Assembly (NCBI GenBank): GCA_965603205.1 | Contig: CBFDCC010000010.1 | Location: 1-64,000 of the forward strand | Length of the DNA stretch: 64,000 bases | From: Temperatibacter sp965603205 | GTDB taxonomy: Bacteria; Pseudomonadota; Alphaproteobacteria; Sphingomonadales; Kordiimonadaceae | Direction: 5' to 3' | Part shown: positions 52,545-61,511 of the stretch, piece by piece | Numbering within the stretch: the first letter of the stretch is position 1 | How the letters are laid out: every line of letters starts with the position of its first letter | Notes under the pieces: generated by a model | Databases searched by the model: none | The model's input: only the letters and a program-made list of their open reading frames with translations | Told to the model about the DNA's origin: nothing | Position numbers and translations under genes: made by a program

Positions 52545-54920
52545 ATGTTTGACCCCGACACCACGCCAGTTGAAATACTGACTAAAAGCGAAGCTCGCCT
52601 TGAATTAACACGGCTTGCCATGGAAATTAAATTCCATGATCAGCGTTATTACACTCAAGATGACCCCGCGATTTCTGATGCAGACTATGATGAAATGCGC
52701 CGACGTAATAAGGCTATTGAAGAGCGTTTTCCCGCGTTGATCCGTAAAGATAGTCCCAGCAAATCAGTAGGTGCATCTGTCGGTACTAAGTTTGAAAAAA
52801 TTACACACAAACGCCCCATGTTATCACTAGATAATGCCTTTAATGATGACGACGTTGTGGATTTTGTTGGCCGCGTGAAACGTTTCCTCGCCAAGGATAA
52901 AGATATTATGGCGGGTAGTGAAGTAGCCCTGACAGCAGAGCCAAAGATTGATGGTCTTTCACTAGCTATACGTTACGAGCAGGGCAAGTTTATAGAGGCC
53001 GCCACGCGCGGTGATGGCACCGTGGGCGAGAATGTTACCCGCAACGCCTTAACAATCGCTGACATACCCAAAACGCTCACGGGCAGTGGCTGGCCCGATG
53101 TATTAGAGGTGCGCGGCGAGGTATATATGTCAAAGCCCGATTTTGAGGCGTTAAATAACGCTCAAGAGCTTGCGGGTAAAAAAATATTTGCTAATCCGCG
53201 TAACGCGGCAGCAGGATCGCTGCGTCAACTTGATACTGCAATCACAGCTTCTAGAGCGTTAAAGTTTTTTGCTTATGCTTGGGGTGAGGTCAGTGAAAAT
53301 CCTGCGGATACCCAGTGGCAAGCCATTGATAAATTTAAAACATGGGGCTTTGACGTTAATCCATTGATGAAGCGCTGTGATAACGTTGCAGAAGCCGTGG
53401 CGCATTATAAAGTGATTGAAGAGCAACGCGCCACCTTGCCCTATGATATTGATGGTGTAGTCTACAAGGTCGACCGTTTAGACTGGCAAGCGCGCTTGGG
53501 CATGGTGGCGCGCGCACCGCGCTGGGCTATTGCGCATAAATTCCCCGCAGAAAAAGCAATGACTGAGATACTTGGTATTGATATTCAGGTTGGGCGCACG
53601 GGCGCACTAACACCTGTAGCAAGATTAGAACCTGTTACAGTTGGCGGCGTTGTTGTGTCAAATGCTACGCTGCATAATCGTGATGAAATTGAACGTCTCG
53701 GCGTGCGTGTAGGCGATACGGTGATTATACAGCGCGCAGGTGACGTGATCCCGCAGGTTGTGGAGGTTATCCTCGATAAACGCCCCGCAGATACCGTTGC
53801 ATTTTCTTTCCCAACTACTTGTCCAAAATGTGATTCGTTGGCTGTAGCAGAAGGGGATGATATTGTAGTTCGCTGCACAGGTGGCCTTATATGCCCTGCG
53901 CAACGTGTTGAACGGCTTAAGCATTTTGTATCGCGTAATGCCTTTGATATTGATGGCCTTGGCGACAAACAGATCGAGCAGTTCTTTGATAAGGGCTGGA
54001 TTGAAACACCAGCTGATATCTTTAAGCTTGAGGCCCGTAATAGGGCAGAGGGTAATGTGCTGCAAAAATGGGAAGGCTGGGGTGATCTATCAGCAGCCAA
54101 TCTATTTGCGGCTATTGAAGAGCGTCGTACTATTGATTTTGATAAATGCCTGTTTGCACTGGGAATTAGACACTTAGGGCAACAGTCCGCCAAAATATTA
54201 GCACGGTTTTATGAAACCCCAGAATCGCTTTTAAGCTTTCTAAATGAAGTAAAAGTTTTTTATGATTTGTATAGGGAAGATTATAGTTATGATTTTCCAT
54301 CTTTATTGAATTATGTATTGCTTACTTTTGATCATTTAAAATCATTTGCAAATGAAATTTTAAATCCTCAAGCTCCAATTCCTAGTGAGAAGCTATATGG
54401 ATTTGTTGATGAAACACTATATAGAATTGAAAATCGGCAATTAAAAGGCGACAATATTAAGTCCCATCTTTTAAAAGCATTTATCTCTAGAGGGCAGCAA
54501 TTTGAATTTATAAGTGTTAACAAAATTGCTGAATTCTATAAATTAAATGAAGAACTTTTAAATGTTGATGGAATTGGGAAATCCCTAATTATTAATCTTG
54601 AGGATTTTTATTCGGACTCTCATAATGAATCTGTATTAAATGAATTATTTGAAGTTCTGACAATTAACTCACTTAAGACTTTCGCATCGGATAGTCCCGT
54701 TACAGGAAAAATAGTTGTTTTTACTGGCACGTTAACTCAGATGAGTAGAGCTGAGGCCAAGGCTAGTGCCGAAGCGTTGGGTGCAAAAGTGTCTGGTTCA
54801 GTATCAAAAAAAACCGATATTGTCATCGCAGGCCCTGGAGCAGGTTCAAAGCTTACGAAGGCAGAAACTCTGGGTGTTTCAACGATGACTGAAGAAGAAT
54901 GGTTAGAGTTTATTAGATGA
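52545..54920 (+). CDS. ligA: NAD-dependent DNA ligase with an AT-rich insertion
   Basis: LigA seals nicks during replication and repair. Conserved parts: N-terminal Ia domain, catalytic Lys134 in AEPKIDGLSLA, NPRNAAAGSLRQLD, the OB-fold region VGRTGALTPVARLEPV, a Cys4 zinc finger (CPKC ... CTGGLICPAQ), helix-hairpin-helix motifs and a BRCT domain (GKIVVFTGTLTQMSR ... EEEWLEFIR). At 791 residues it is about 80 longer than usual. The extra part lies between FYETPESLLSFL and LLNVDGIGKSL, where about 105 residues replace the usual 20-25. That stretch is much more AT-rich than the flanks. The reading frame is intact, so it is probably functional. Confidence 0.95.
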   Translation: MFDPDTTPVEILTKSEARLELTRLAMEIKFHDQRYYTQDDPAISDADYDEMRRRNKAIEERFPALIRKDSPSKSVGASVGTKFEKITHKRPMLSLDNAFNDDDVVDFVGRVKRFLAKDKDIMAGSEVALTAEPKIDGLSLAIRYEQGKFIEAATRGDGTVGENVTRNALTIADIPKTLTGSGWPDVLEVRGEVYMSKPDFEALNNAQELAGKKIFANPRNAAAGSLRQLDTAITASRALKFFAYAWGEVSENPADTQWQAIDKFKTWGFDVNPLMKRCDNVAEAVAHYKVIEEQRATLPYDIDGVVYKVDRLDWQARLGMVARAPRWAIAHKFPAEKAMTEILGIDIQVGRTGALTPVARLEPVTVGGVVVSNATLHNRDEIERLGVRVGDTVIIQRAGDVIPQVVEVILDKRPADTVAFSFPTTCPKCDSLAVAEGDDIVVRCTGGLICPAQRVERLKHFVSRNAFDIDGLGDKQIEQFFDKGWIETPADIFKLEARNRAEGNVLQKWEGWGDLSAANLFAAIEERRTIDFDKCLFALGIRHLGQQSAKILARFYETPESLLSFLNEVKVFYDLYREDYSYDFPSLLNYVLLTFDHLKSFANEILNPQAPIPSEKLYGFVDETLYRIENRQLKGDNIKSHLLKAFISRGQQFEFISVNKIAEFYKLNEELLNVDGIGKSLIINLEDFYSDSHNESVLNELFEVLTINSLKTFASDSPVTGKIVVFTGTLTQMSRAEAKASAEALGAKVSGSVSKKTDIVIAGPGAGSKLTKAETLGVSTMTEEEWLEFIR
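54230..54700 (+). other. Atypical AT-rich segment within ligA
   Basis: GC falls to about 30% by eye, with codons such as TTT, TAT, AAT and TTA dominating, then returns to the local norm in the BRCT-encoding part. It encodes Tyr/Phe/Asn-rich residues (YDLYREDYSYDFPSLLNYVL, NRQLKGDNIKSHLLKAF) with no match to standard LigA sequence. The likely cause is a recombined or inserted segment. Confidence 0.75.
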
Positions 54921-54921
54921 T

Positions 54922-55254
54922 TTACATGCCTTCTAGTCTTCTTCCAAGTCCTCGTCTTATTGATTTCCGTTGTTTATTAAGATCATCTAATTTCTTTTCA
55001 ATCTCATGAAGATCGCGTAGGTAGTTACCTAATTCGCTTTGTTTAAAATATAGTATAAGCTCATCTAATTTATCCTCCGGTAGCCCTGTCACATTCTGAT
55101 AGGCACCTGATAAAATTTCTAATCTATGTTTACATAGTTGGGCCCGAGTTCCTGCGGGGCAATCACAAGTCATCTTTAAATTTGAGTTATTTGTATCTAC
55201 CTCAATAGAGTATAGGTCTTTTTTACTTCCTAACACTGTGAATAGCTCTTGCAT
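54922..55254 (-). CDS. SWIM zinc-finger protein, 110 residues
   Basis: The protein has the SWIM pattern CxC...CxH (MTCDCPAGTRAQLCKHRL, about residues 29-46), preceded by a beta-hairpin (LYSIEVDTNNSNLKM) and followed by a helical, charged C-terminal half (LHEIEKKLDDLNKQRKSIRRGLGRRLEG) that may form a coiled coil. SWIM fingers bind DNA or protein and occur in SWI2/SNF2 and transposase-related proteins. It is convergent with ligA, one base between stops, and shares the low GC of the ligA insert. It may have arrived with that insert. Function unknown. Confidence 0.75.
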   Translation of the reverse strand: MQELFTVLGSKKDLYSIEVDTNNSNLKMTCDCPAGTRAQLCKHRLEILSGAYQNVTGLPEDKLDELILYFKQSELGNYLRDLHEIEKKLDDLNKQRKSIRRGLGRRLEGM

Positions 55255-55559
55255 ATTTAACCCTTGCGTGAATTTATTTTCTATTAAGTAGTATTATAAT
55301 ATAGTTATATACCTAGTCAAATGTACTTCTAGGAGAAGAATGGCTCGCCTACATTGGTGGGTCTTCTCTTATTTAATTCATCACCTATTTAGTATTATAT
55401 ACCCATAATGGGATTGTGACGTAAATGTGACATGCAATTACTGCATGGCTATATTGCAATAATTACTACTACTAAAGGTGGTTGAACTTCTCCATATACA
55501 CTCCAACGCCGCTACAAAAAACAAACGGCAATATACAGCGAAAGATTTGGAGACAAAAA
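55255..55559. other. AT-rich intergenic region with a strong hairpin at 55333-55368
   Basis: About 300 bases without a gene. The hairpin pairs GAGAAGA (55333-55339) with TCTTCTC (55362-55368), enclosing CTCGCC/GGTGGG (44-49 with 56-61 of the same block, two wobble pairs). It is followed by TTATTT. It may be a terminator or a small structured RNA; no promoter is clear. Confidence 0.45.
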
Positions 55560-55865
55560 ATGACACAAGAAACTATAAGAATAGAAGCATTAGAAGCAAA
55601 CAGCATCATGGGGTTACTAGCCAGCGAAGGCAAAGTACCGGGCGCTATATCAAAAGCTATTTACACACCAAAAGGTGCAGCGCAAGTTGAAGCGATCGAA
55701 GGTTTTGCAACAGACTTACGCGAAGGCGCTAACTTCTTTGACCTGATGGTTGAAGCTGGTCAGATGAAACAAGCTGAAGCCCCTGTTCGTGTACCAACAA
55801 ATTGGATGAAAAATTTCCGTATTCACCGCCCAGTAAACCTTGGTGGATACAGCCTAGCTCACTAA
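55560..55865 (+). CDS. 101-residue protein of unknown function
   Basis: From ATG 55560, with GGAG 8 bases upstream, the protein reads MTQETIRIEALEANSIMGLL ... and ends NFRIHRPVNLGGYSLAH. It is soluble, without signal peptide or membrane helix, with a central VEAIEGFATDLREGANFFDLMVEAGQMKQ helix. The frame is open upstream to 55482 but the region before 55560 is not protein-like. I do not recognise the family. It is followed by a structured stretch at 55947-56027. Confidence 0.7.
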   Translation: MTQETIRIEALEANSIMGLLASEGKVPGAISKAIYTPKGAAQVEAIEGFATDLREGANFFDLMVEAGQMKQAEAPVRVPTNWMKNFRIHRPVNLGGYSLAH

Positions 55866-55946
55866 TATAGCGCGACCACTTTAAAATATCTTTATTTTAA
55901 AGTGATAAGTCGAACTGTATGAAGTTTGTTAGAGCAGACAGAATTT

Positions 55947-56027
55947 TGACGACATATAAACCCCTCCCCGTTATGTCGTCATCATACGAGGTCCTTGCCC
56001 AAGGATCTGGCCCTTAAGAGGTCACAC
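55947..56027 (+). ncRNA. Candidate structured RNA with an anti-Shine-Dalgarno-like loop
   Basis: TGACGACATA (55947-55956) pairs perfectly with TATGTCGTCA (55972-55981), leaving a 15-base loop TAAACCCCTCCCCGT. A second small hairpin TCCTT-GCCC-AAGGA follows (about 55992-56005). There is no T-tract, so it is not a simple terminator. C-rich loops of this kind are seen in stress-linked alphaproteobacterial small RNAs that follow small genes. Assignment as RNA is an inference; an operator for a flanking gene is also possible. Confidence 0.35.
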
Positions 56028-56041
56028 TTTAGATGACTGGG

Positions 56042-56959
56042 TTATTGTTGCGCGAGTAATAGCGCCGCCCAGTCACCTTTTTCTACTTTATCCCTTAGAT
56101 CTAGTCCTTGTTGCTGATAAGCAGCGAGGACTTCGTCTATTTGGGTGATCAATAAACCAGAGAGTATAAGCTGAGCATTAGCTGTCATTACAGCTTTAAT
56201 CTGGGGGGCTAGGCCGATCAACGGCCCTGCAAGGATGTTAGCAATAACCAGCTCAAACGGGCCTTCCTTGTCAAAGGCTGGATCATCAAGCCCATCAGCG
56301 GTTAATGTTGCGATACCCGCAATTTTAGATCCTATTTCGCGAACTACTGCGTTATTAACCTTATTATTATCATTCGATACCGATACGGCGATAGGGTCAA
56401 TATCTGTGGCAAATACTTGTGCCTCTGGCCATACTTTGTGTGCAGCAAGCGCAAGCACACCCGTGCCAGCACCAAGGTCAAGAATCGGTGAAGGATTTAA
56501 AGCCTCCATATTATCTATGATTTCTAAGCAAGCTGAGGTGGTCTCATGGCTTCCTGTGCCAAAGGCCTGCCCCGCATCAATCAGCAGGTTTATGGTATCA
56601 TCTGGTTGATGGTCCGCGTCGTGAGAGCCATAAACAAAGAAACGACCCGCATGAACAGGGACGCGTAACTTTTGGCTTTCTGTAACCCAGTCTTTATCTT
56701 CTACTGGGGCGAGTTCATATTTAATATCAGCTACTTGAGCGATCTCAAATATACGGTCTATGAATGCTTTTTCAGGTTTGCCTGGAAAAAATATCTCCAA
56801 AAGCCATTCTTTTTTACCGGCAATCTCAAAATACGACAGGGTAGGCGTGTAAATGCCAGTCTCTTCCATCGTCATTTCCAGAGCGGTCTCACAGGCACCA
56901 GCCGTAAGGATGGATACTTCAGCCGCTAGGCGCCAGATTACAATATCATTTTCACTCAT
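56042..56959 (-). CDS. prmA: Ribosomal protein L11 methyltransferase
   Basis: PrmA trimethylates ribosomal protein L11. The 305-residue protein has a poorly conserved N-terminal substrate domain and a class-I methyltransferase domain: LLIDAGQAFGTGSHETTSACLEIID, the SAM loop ILDLGAGTGVLALAA, FATDIDPIAVSVSNDNNKVN and LVIANILAGPLIGLAP. Length is normal. It follows the helicase gene on the minus strand with 27 bases between, so the two are probably one transcript. Confidence 0.95.
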   Translation of the reverse strand: MSENDIVIWRLAAEVSILTAGACETALEMTMEETGIYTPTLSYFEIAGKKEWLLEIFFPGKPEKAFIDRIFEIAQVADIKYELAPVEDKDWVTESQKLRVPVHAGRFFVYGSHDADHQPDDTINLLIDAGQAFGTGSHETTSACLEIIDNMEALNPSPILDLGAGTGVLALAAHKVWPEAQVFATDIDPIAVSVSNDNNKVNNAVVREIGSKIAGIATLTADGLDDPAFDKEGPFELVIANILAGPLIGLAPQIKAVMTANAQLILSGLLITQIDEVLAAYQQQGLDLRDKVEKGDWAALLLAQQ

Positions 56960-56986
56960 TATTTTTTCTTTCTTTGTGTAATCTAT

Positions 56987-59425
56987 TTAGGCCTTGCGAA
57001 CAAAATTATCCATGATGCTTTTATCGCCTGACTTTTCAAAGGCAACTTGCAACTTAGTACCATTAATTTCTTCAATGTTGCCATAGCCAAATTTTTCATG
57101 GAAAACGCGTTCTCCAATAGTATATTTGCTGGTAGCTTTTTTCTTGGGGGCGGCCTTCTTCTGCGAAGTCGCCTTAAACCTATTACGCGGATCACCCTTG
57201 GGAATAACTTCTGGTTTATTCCAACTGCCGCGATATTCATTATCCTTAAAGCTACTGGTACCATAATCCTTATAACCAGATTTAGACTTTGGACTAGATT
57301 CTATGTTTGGCGTACGCTCATATTTGCTTTGATAGTCACTACTGCCCCAGTTGTCATCATACTCAGGCTTTTTAAATCTATTCTGTGAACCATAAATACC
57401 AGAACTAGCCTCAATTTCAATATGGGCCTCAGGTAATTCCTCGATGAAACGACTTGGCATACAGCTTTGCCACTGGCCAAATATTTGGCGGGTTCCTGCG
57501 TGGGAGATATAGGCTTTTACTCGAGCGCGGGTAATGCCTACATAGGCAAGACGGCGTTCTTCTTCTAATGCTTTATGGCCTATTTCATTCATAGCTCGTT
57601 CACTAGGGAATAATTTTTCTTCCCATCCAGCAAGAAATACATGATCAAACTCAAGGCCCTTTGCCGCGTGGAATGTCATGATGGTGGCTTTATCCTGATC
57701 TGTATTTTTTTCATTTTCCATGACTAATGAAACATGCTCTAAAAATTCAGCCAAACTATCATATTGATCAAGAGCAGAAACCATTTCTTTCAAATTCTCA
57801 ATACGGCCTTCCGCTTTAACATCTTTTTTAGCTACGTCATCTTGGTGCATCTGTAGATAACCGCTCTCTTCTAAAACAGTCTGTAGTAATTCTTTCGGCG
57901 ACATATTGTGTGACAGCGCTCTCCAGCGATCAAAATCAGCTAATAGGCTGGTTAAACTTGTAGAGGCTTTACCTTTAATCAGGTTAACTGAATTTGCATG
58001 ATGAACAGCGTATCCCATTGTGATGCCTTGTTCTCTACCAAGAACATGTAGCTTTTGAATGCTTGCTTTGCCAATGCCTCGTTTGGGTTGGTTCACAATT
58101 CTTTCAAAGGCAAGGTCATCATTTGGTTGGGCAATGACACGTAGATAAGCTAAGGCATCACGTATTTCAGCGCGCTCGTAAAAACGTGGGCCGCCGACAA
58201 CGCGGTAAGGTATGCCTAGTGTGAGAAATCGTTCCTCAAATTCGCGCATTTGAGCACCTGTGCGCACAAGGATTGCGACTTCCTTTAGATTTACTTGTTT
58301 GGTCTGAAGTGATTCTATTTCATCACAGACAACGCGGGCTTCTTCTGGCCCGTCCCACACGCCGCGCACCATAACTTTTTCACCATCACCAGAATCAGTC
58401 CATAGGGTTTTACCTAATCTGCCTTGGTTGGTCGCGATGAGGGATGATGCTGCCGCAAGGATATGACCTGTAGAGCGGTAATTTTGCTCAAGTCGCACGA
58501 CTTTTGCGCCAGGGAAATCATCTGAGAAACGCAGGATGTTGCCAACCTCTGCGCCGCGCCAACCGTATATACTTTGGTCATCATCGCCAACGCAGCAAAC
58601 ATTGTGATTCTTTTGCGCCAGCAGTCGTAGCCATAAATATTGCGCTACGTTTGTATCTTGGTACTCGTCGACTAACATATATTTAAATTGGTTATGATAC
58701 TGTGCCAATATATCTGGATTATCCTGAAATAGCTTTATACACAACATGATCAGGTCACCAAAATCTGTGGCGTTTATCATCTTCAGCTGATCTTGATAGG
58801 CTTTATATAATTTAACACCTTTACCCTCAGCGTAGGAGAAACCCTCGTTTTCTGGAATTTTATCAGGTGTTAACGCTTTGTTTTTCCAGCGATCAATAAG
58901 CCCTGCAAGCTGTTTGGCAGGCCAGCGTTTATCATCTATGCCTTCTAATTTTACCAACTGCTTTAATAGGCGTAATTGATCGTCCATATCCAAAATAGTG
59001 AAGTTTGATTGCAGACCTAATCTATCTGCGTGGCGGCGTAATATCTTAACGCAAATGCTGTGAAAGGTACCGATCCACATGCCTTCAATGGGGCGACCTA
59101 ATACCTGTGTGACACGGTGTTGCATTTCTTTTGAGGCTTTGTTGGTAAAGGTCACCGCTAGTATATTCCACGGTGCAGCGCGGCCTGTCGCTAGCAAGTG
59201 GCCCAAGCGTGTGGTTAGAACCCTTGTTTTACCTGTTCCAGCCCCTGCAAGCACTAGCAAAGGGCCGTCAACAGCAAGAACAGCCTCTAGCTGCGGCTCG
59301 TTGAGACCTTCTAGATAATTAGGGGCATGTGATGGGGCCACGTTCTGGTCAGCAGGACGCGCATCTCCACCTGTTGGCGGTGCCATTTTATCTAAATCAT
59401 CTAGGTCAAAGGAATCGCTCGGCAT
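56987..59425 (-). CDS. UvrD/PcrA-family superfamily-1 DNA helicase
   Basis: The 812-residue 3'-5' helicase has all SF1A motifs: LNEPQLEAVLAVDGPLLVLAGAGTGKTRVLTTR (Walker A 61-67), LAVTFTNKASKEM, WIGTFHSICVKILRR, LVDEYQDTNVAQYLWL, VGDDDQSIYGWRGAEV, RLEQNYRSTGHIL, and the C-terminal IMTFHAAKGLEFDHVFLAGWEEKLFPSERA with AYVGITRARVKA. The tail ends in a Lys-rich linker and the small beta domain ERVFHEKFGYGNIEEING typical of PcrA/UvrD. It acts in nucleotide-excision and mismatch repair. Alphaproteobacterial members are usually annotated uvrD or pcrA. Confidence 0.95.
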   Translation of the reverse strand: MPSDSFDLDDLDKMAPPTGGDARPADQNVAPSHAPNYLEGLNEPQLEAVLAVDGPLLVLAGAGTGKTRVLTTRLGHLLATGRAAPWNILAVTFTNKASKEMQHRVTQVLGRPIEGMWIGTFHSICVKILRRHADRLGLQSNFTILDMDDQLRLLKQLVKLEGIDDKRWPAKQLAGLIDRWKNKALTPDKIPENEGFSYAEGKGVKLYKAYQDQLKMINATDFGDLIMLCIKLFQDNPDILAQYHNQFKYMLVDEYQDTNVAQYLWLRLLAQKNHNVCCVGDDDQSIYGWRGAEVGNILRFSDDFPGAKVVRLEQNYRSTGHILAAASSLIATNQGRLGKTLWTDSGDGEKVMVRGVWDGPEEARVVCDEIESLQTKQVNLKEVAILVRTGAQMREFEERFLTLGIPYRVVGGPRFYERAEIRDALAYLRVIAQPNDDLAFERIVNQPKRGIGKASIQKLHVLGREQGITMGYAVHHANSVNLIKGKASTSLTSLLADFDRWRALSHNMSPKELLQTVLEESGYLQMHQDDVAKKDVKAEGRIENLKEMVSALDQYDSLAEFLEHVSLVMENEKNTDQDKATIMTFHAAKGLEFDHVFLAGWEEKLFPSERAMNEIGHKALEEERRLAYVGITRARVKAYISHAGTRQIFGQWQSCMPSRFIEELPEAHIEIEASSGIYGSQNRFKKPEYDDNWGSSDYQSKYERTPNIESSPKSKSGYKDYGTSSFKDNEYRGSWNKPEVIPKGDPRNRFKATSQKKAAPKKKATSKYTIGERVFHEKFGYGNIEEINGTKLQVAFEKSGDKSIMDNFVRKA

Positions 59426-59466
59426 AGCCAGATATATCTTTCGGTAAGGAGTGGAAGCAATTTATA

Positions 59467-61290
59467 TTAGGCTTTTGGCCCAACACGGCGGTCATGTCCA
59501 TAGCTTTCAAGTAAAGCACGGTTATATTCTGCCATAACGTCTTGACGACGGATAACACCGATAAGAGAAGGGCTAGTTTGGCTCTCTAAAACAGGTAATT
59601 CACGTTCGCCACTCGATTCCATTAACTGCATGGTAGATTCCATCGTATCATTGGCGAATATGGTGGTAGGGGAGCGTTCACATAATTCGCCAACGGTGGC
59701 TGATGAATGCTCATCAAGCTCACTTTGTGATATGGGGAACATATGAAAATTCATCACACCAACCATTTTCCCTGTTTGGTCCGTTACAATTAAATTTCCA
59801 CCTTCTTGAGAAATCAGCAAATCTTTCGCGTCTTCTTGTGTTGCATTTTCTTGAATGGTGAAAAAGTCACGAGTCATATGCTCAAATACTTTTGCAGATT
59901 TTAATAGATAGGTGGCACGACCACCCGATAAGTGAATACCGCTGTTTTCTAACTGCATATGAAAAAAGCTGCTGGTATAGAACATATTAGTGAACATGGT
60001 GGCAATGGCCGAAGCAATCATAACGGCGATGGTGACGCTATAGTCACTGGTGATTTCAAAGACGATTAACATAGTTGAGATAGGCGCTCCAAGCACGGCG
60101 GAAGCTACCGCGCCCATGCCCACAATTGCATATAAACCAGGGTCAGAAGCCATGCCTGGCATTATCTGCGCCACGATCAGGCCAAATATGCCACCAGTCA
60201 TGGCGCCGATGAATAAACTTGGACTAAATACGCCGCCACCAAAGCGACTGCCTAGTGTGATGGCAACAGCAACGATCTTAGCTATTACGAGTGTTGCTAA
60301 GAAAGTTAAATCGTATGATCCCTTGAGGGCGTTAGAAGTTGCCTCATACCCAACTGATAGAATTTCAGGAATTTGTACAGCTAGAACACTCAATAATATA
60401 CTGCCAATAACAGGATGAAGCCAGTAGGGTATCTTGGTGATACTATTACGGATTTTATCAGCTAAGTTCATACTGGCCATAAAGGCAATAGCGCTAAGAG
60501 CTGAGGCAATGCCAAGAATGAAAAAGGCGGGAAATTCCCAATTGCTGACAATATGATAGTCAGGCAAGCTAAAAGCAGGGAAATCGCCAAGATGAACACG
60601 GCTGATAATGGTGCCGATAATCGCGGATATAACAACGGGTGTGAATGCATGTAGTGCGTAGTGGCCAATAATGACTTCTAAGGCAAAAAACACACCAGCT
60701 AACGGGGCATTAAATGACGCAGCAACGGCGGCCGCGACACCGCATCCCAGTATTGTACGCGCCAGTGCAGCTGATAAGCCTAATTTACGGGCTATGCTGC
60801 TGGCAAGTGTTGCACCTAGATGCACAACAGGGCCCTCACGTCCTGCAGAGGCGCCAGTACCCAATGACATAATAGTGGTAATTGCACTGGCTATGCCTGT
60901 TTTGAAATTAATATTACCTTCTCTCAGTGCGGCGGCTTCTATGACGTGGGCCACACTATGGGGGCGATTGTCAGGTATGAAGTGTAACAACTGTCCAACG
61001 ATTATACCGCCGAGGATCAAGGCGCCCGTGATATGCCACCATGGTAAGCTATGCGCCGTCGTTGCTAGCATACTCTCGCTAGTGCCGTAAAAAAGAACAA
61101 CAATGCTATCAATGGCGAGGTAAAAACCAATAGCACCATAGCCACATACTACACCCGTAACTACAGCAAGCAACATCAGGGTCCAATGTTCATTGTGCCC
61201 AGATTTATAAAGCAATGATTTGAACTTACTCCTTAAGGATAAGTCACTATCAGTGTTCGTTTGCGTTTTATGGTTGTCTCTAGAACTCAT
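59467..61290 (-). CDS. ClC-family chloride transporter with CBS domains
   Basis: About 607 residues from ATG 61290 (AGGGG 5 bases upstream; the frame continues to 61371). The core is a ClC membrane protein with the selectivity motifs GTGASAGREGPVVHLGA, where the gating Glu of the GREGP motif is present, and GSRFGGGVFSPSLFIGAMTGGIFG. The C-terminus has two CBS domains (MTRDFFTIQENATQEDAKDL and CERSPTTIFANDTMESTMQLM) which usually sense nucleotides. It moves Cl- across the inner membrane as a channel or H+/Cl- exchanger. Confidence 0.93.
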   Translation of the reverse strand: MSSRDNHKTQTNTDSDLSLRSKFKSLLYKSGHNEHWTLMLLAVVTGVVCGYGAIGFYLAIDSIVVLFYGTSESMLATTAHSLPWWHITGALILGGIIVGQLLHFIPDNRPHSVAHVIEAAALREGNINFKTGIASAITTIMSLGTGASAGREGPVVHLGATLASSIARKLGLSAALARTILGCGVAAAVAASFNAPLAGVFFALEVIIGHYALHAFTPVVISAIIGTIISRVHLGDFPAFSLPDYHIVSNWEFPAFFILGIASALSAIAFMASMNLADKIRNSITKIPYWLHPVIGSILLSVLAVQIPEILSVGYEATSNALKGSYDLTFLATLVIAKIVAVAITLGSRFGGGVFSPSLFIGAMTGGIFGLIVAQIMPGMASDPGLYAIVGMGAVASAVLGAPISTMLIVFEITSDYSVTIAVMIASAIATMFTNMFYTSSFFHMQLENSGIHLSGGRATYLLKSAKVFEHMTRDFFTIQENATQEDAKDLLISQEGGNLIVTDQTGKMVGVMNFHMFPISQSELDEHSSATVGELCERSPTTIFANDTMESTMQLMESSGERELPVLESQTSPSLIGVIRRQDVMAEYNRALLESYGHDRRVGPKA

Positions 61291-61511
61291 AAATCCCCTA
61301 TTTATATTGCAGTAATAATATACAAATGGTTTAGCAACTTTCGATGTTAGTGCCAACAATTCATGTGACAAATGTGAAAATATTGGTTTAATGGTGCTAA
61401 TTACGACACAATAATGAGCTATAAAATGTTAGATCAAGGCTTAAATGCTTGAAATAATAGTAATATTAGTCTCATTAACTCTCGAATGAATAAGATGAAG
61501 GCAATAGGGTA

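Noticed and set aside
53585..54193. Long open frame antisense to ligA
   Set aside because: It is the shadow of ligA codon use in the higher-GC part of the gene and shows no start signals or protein motifs.
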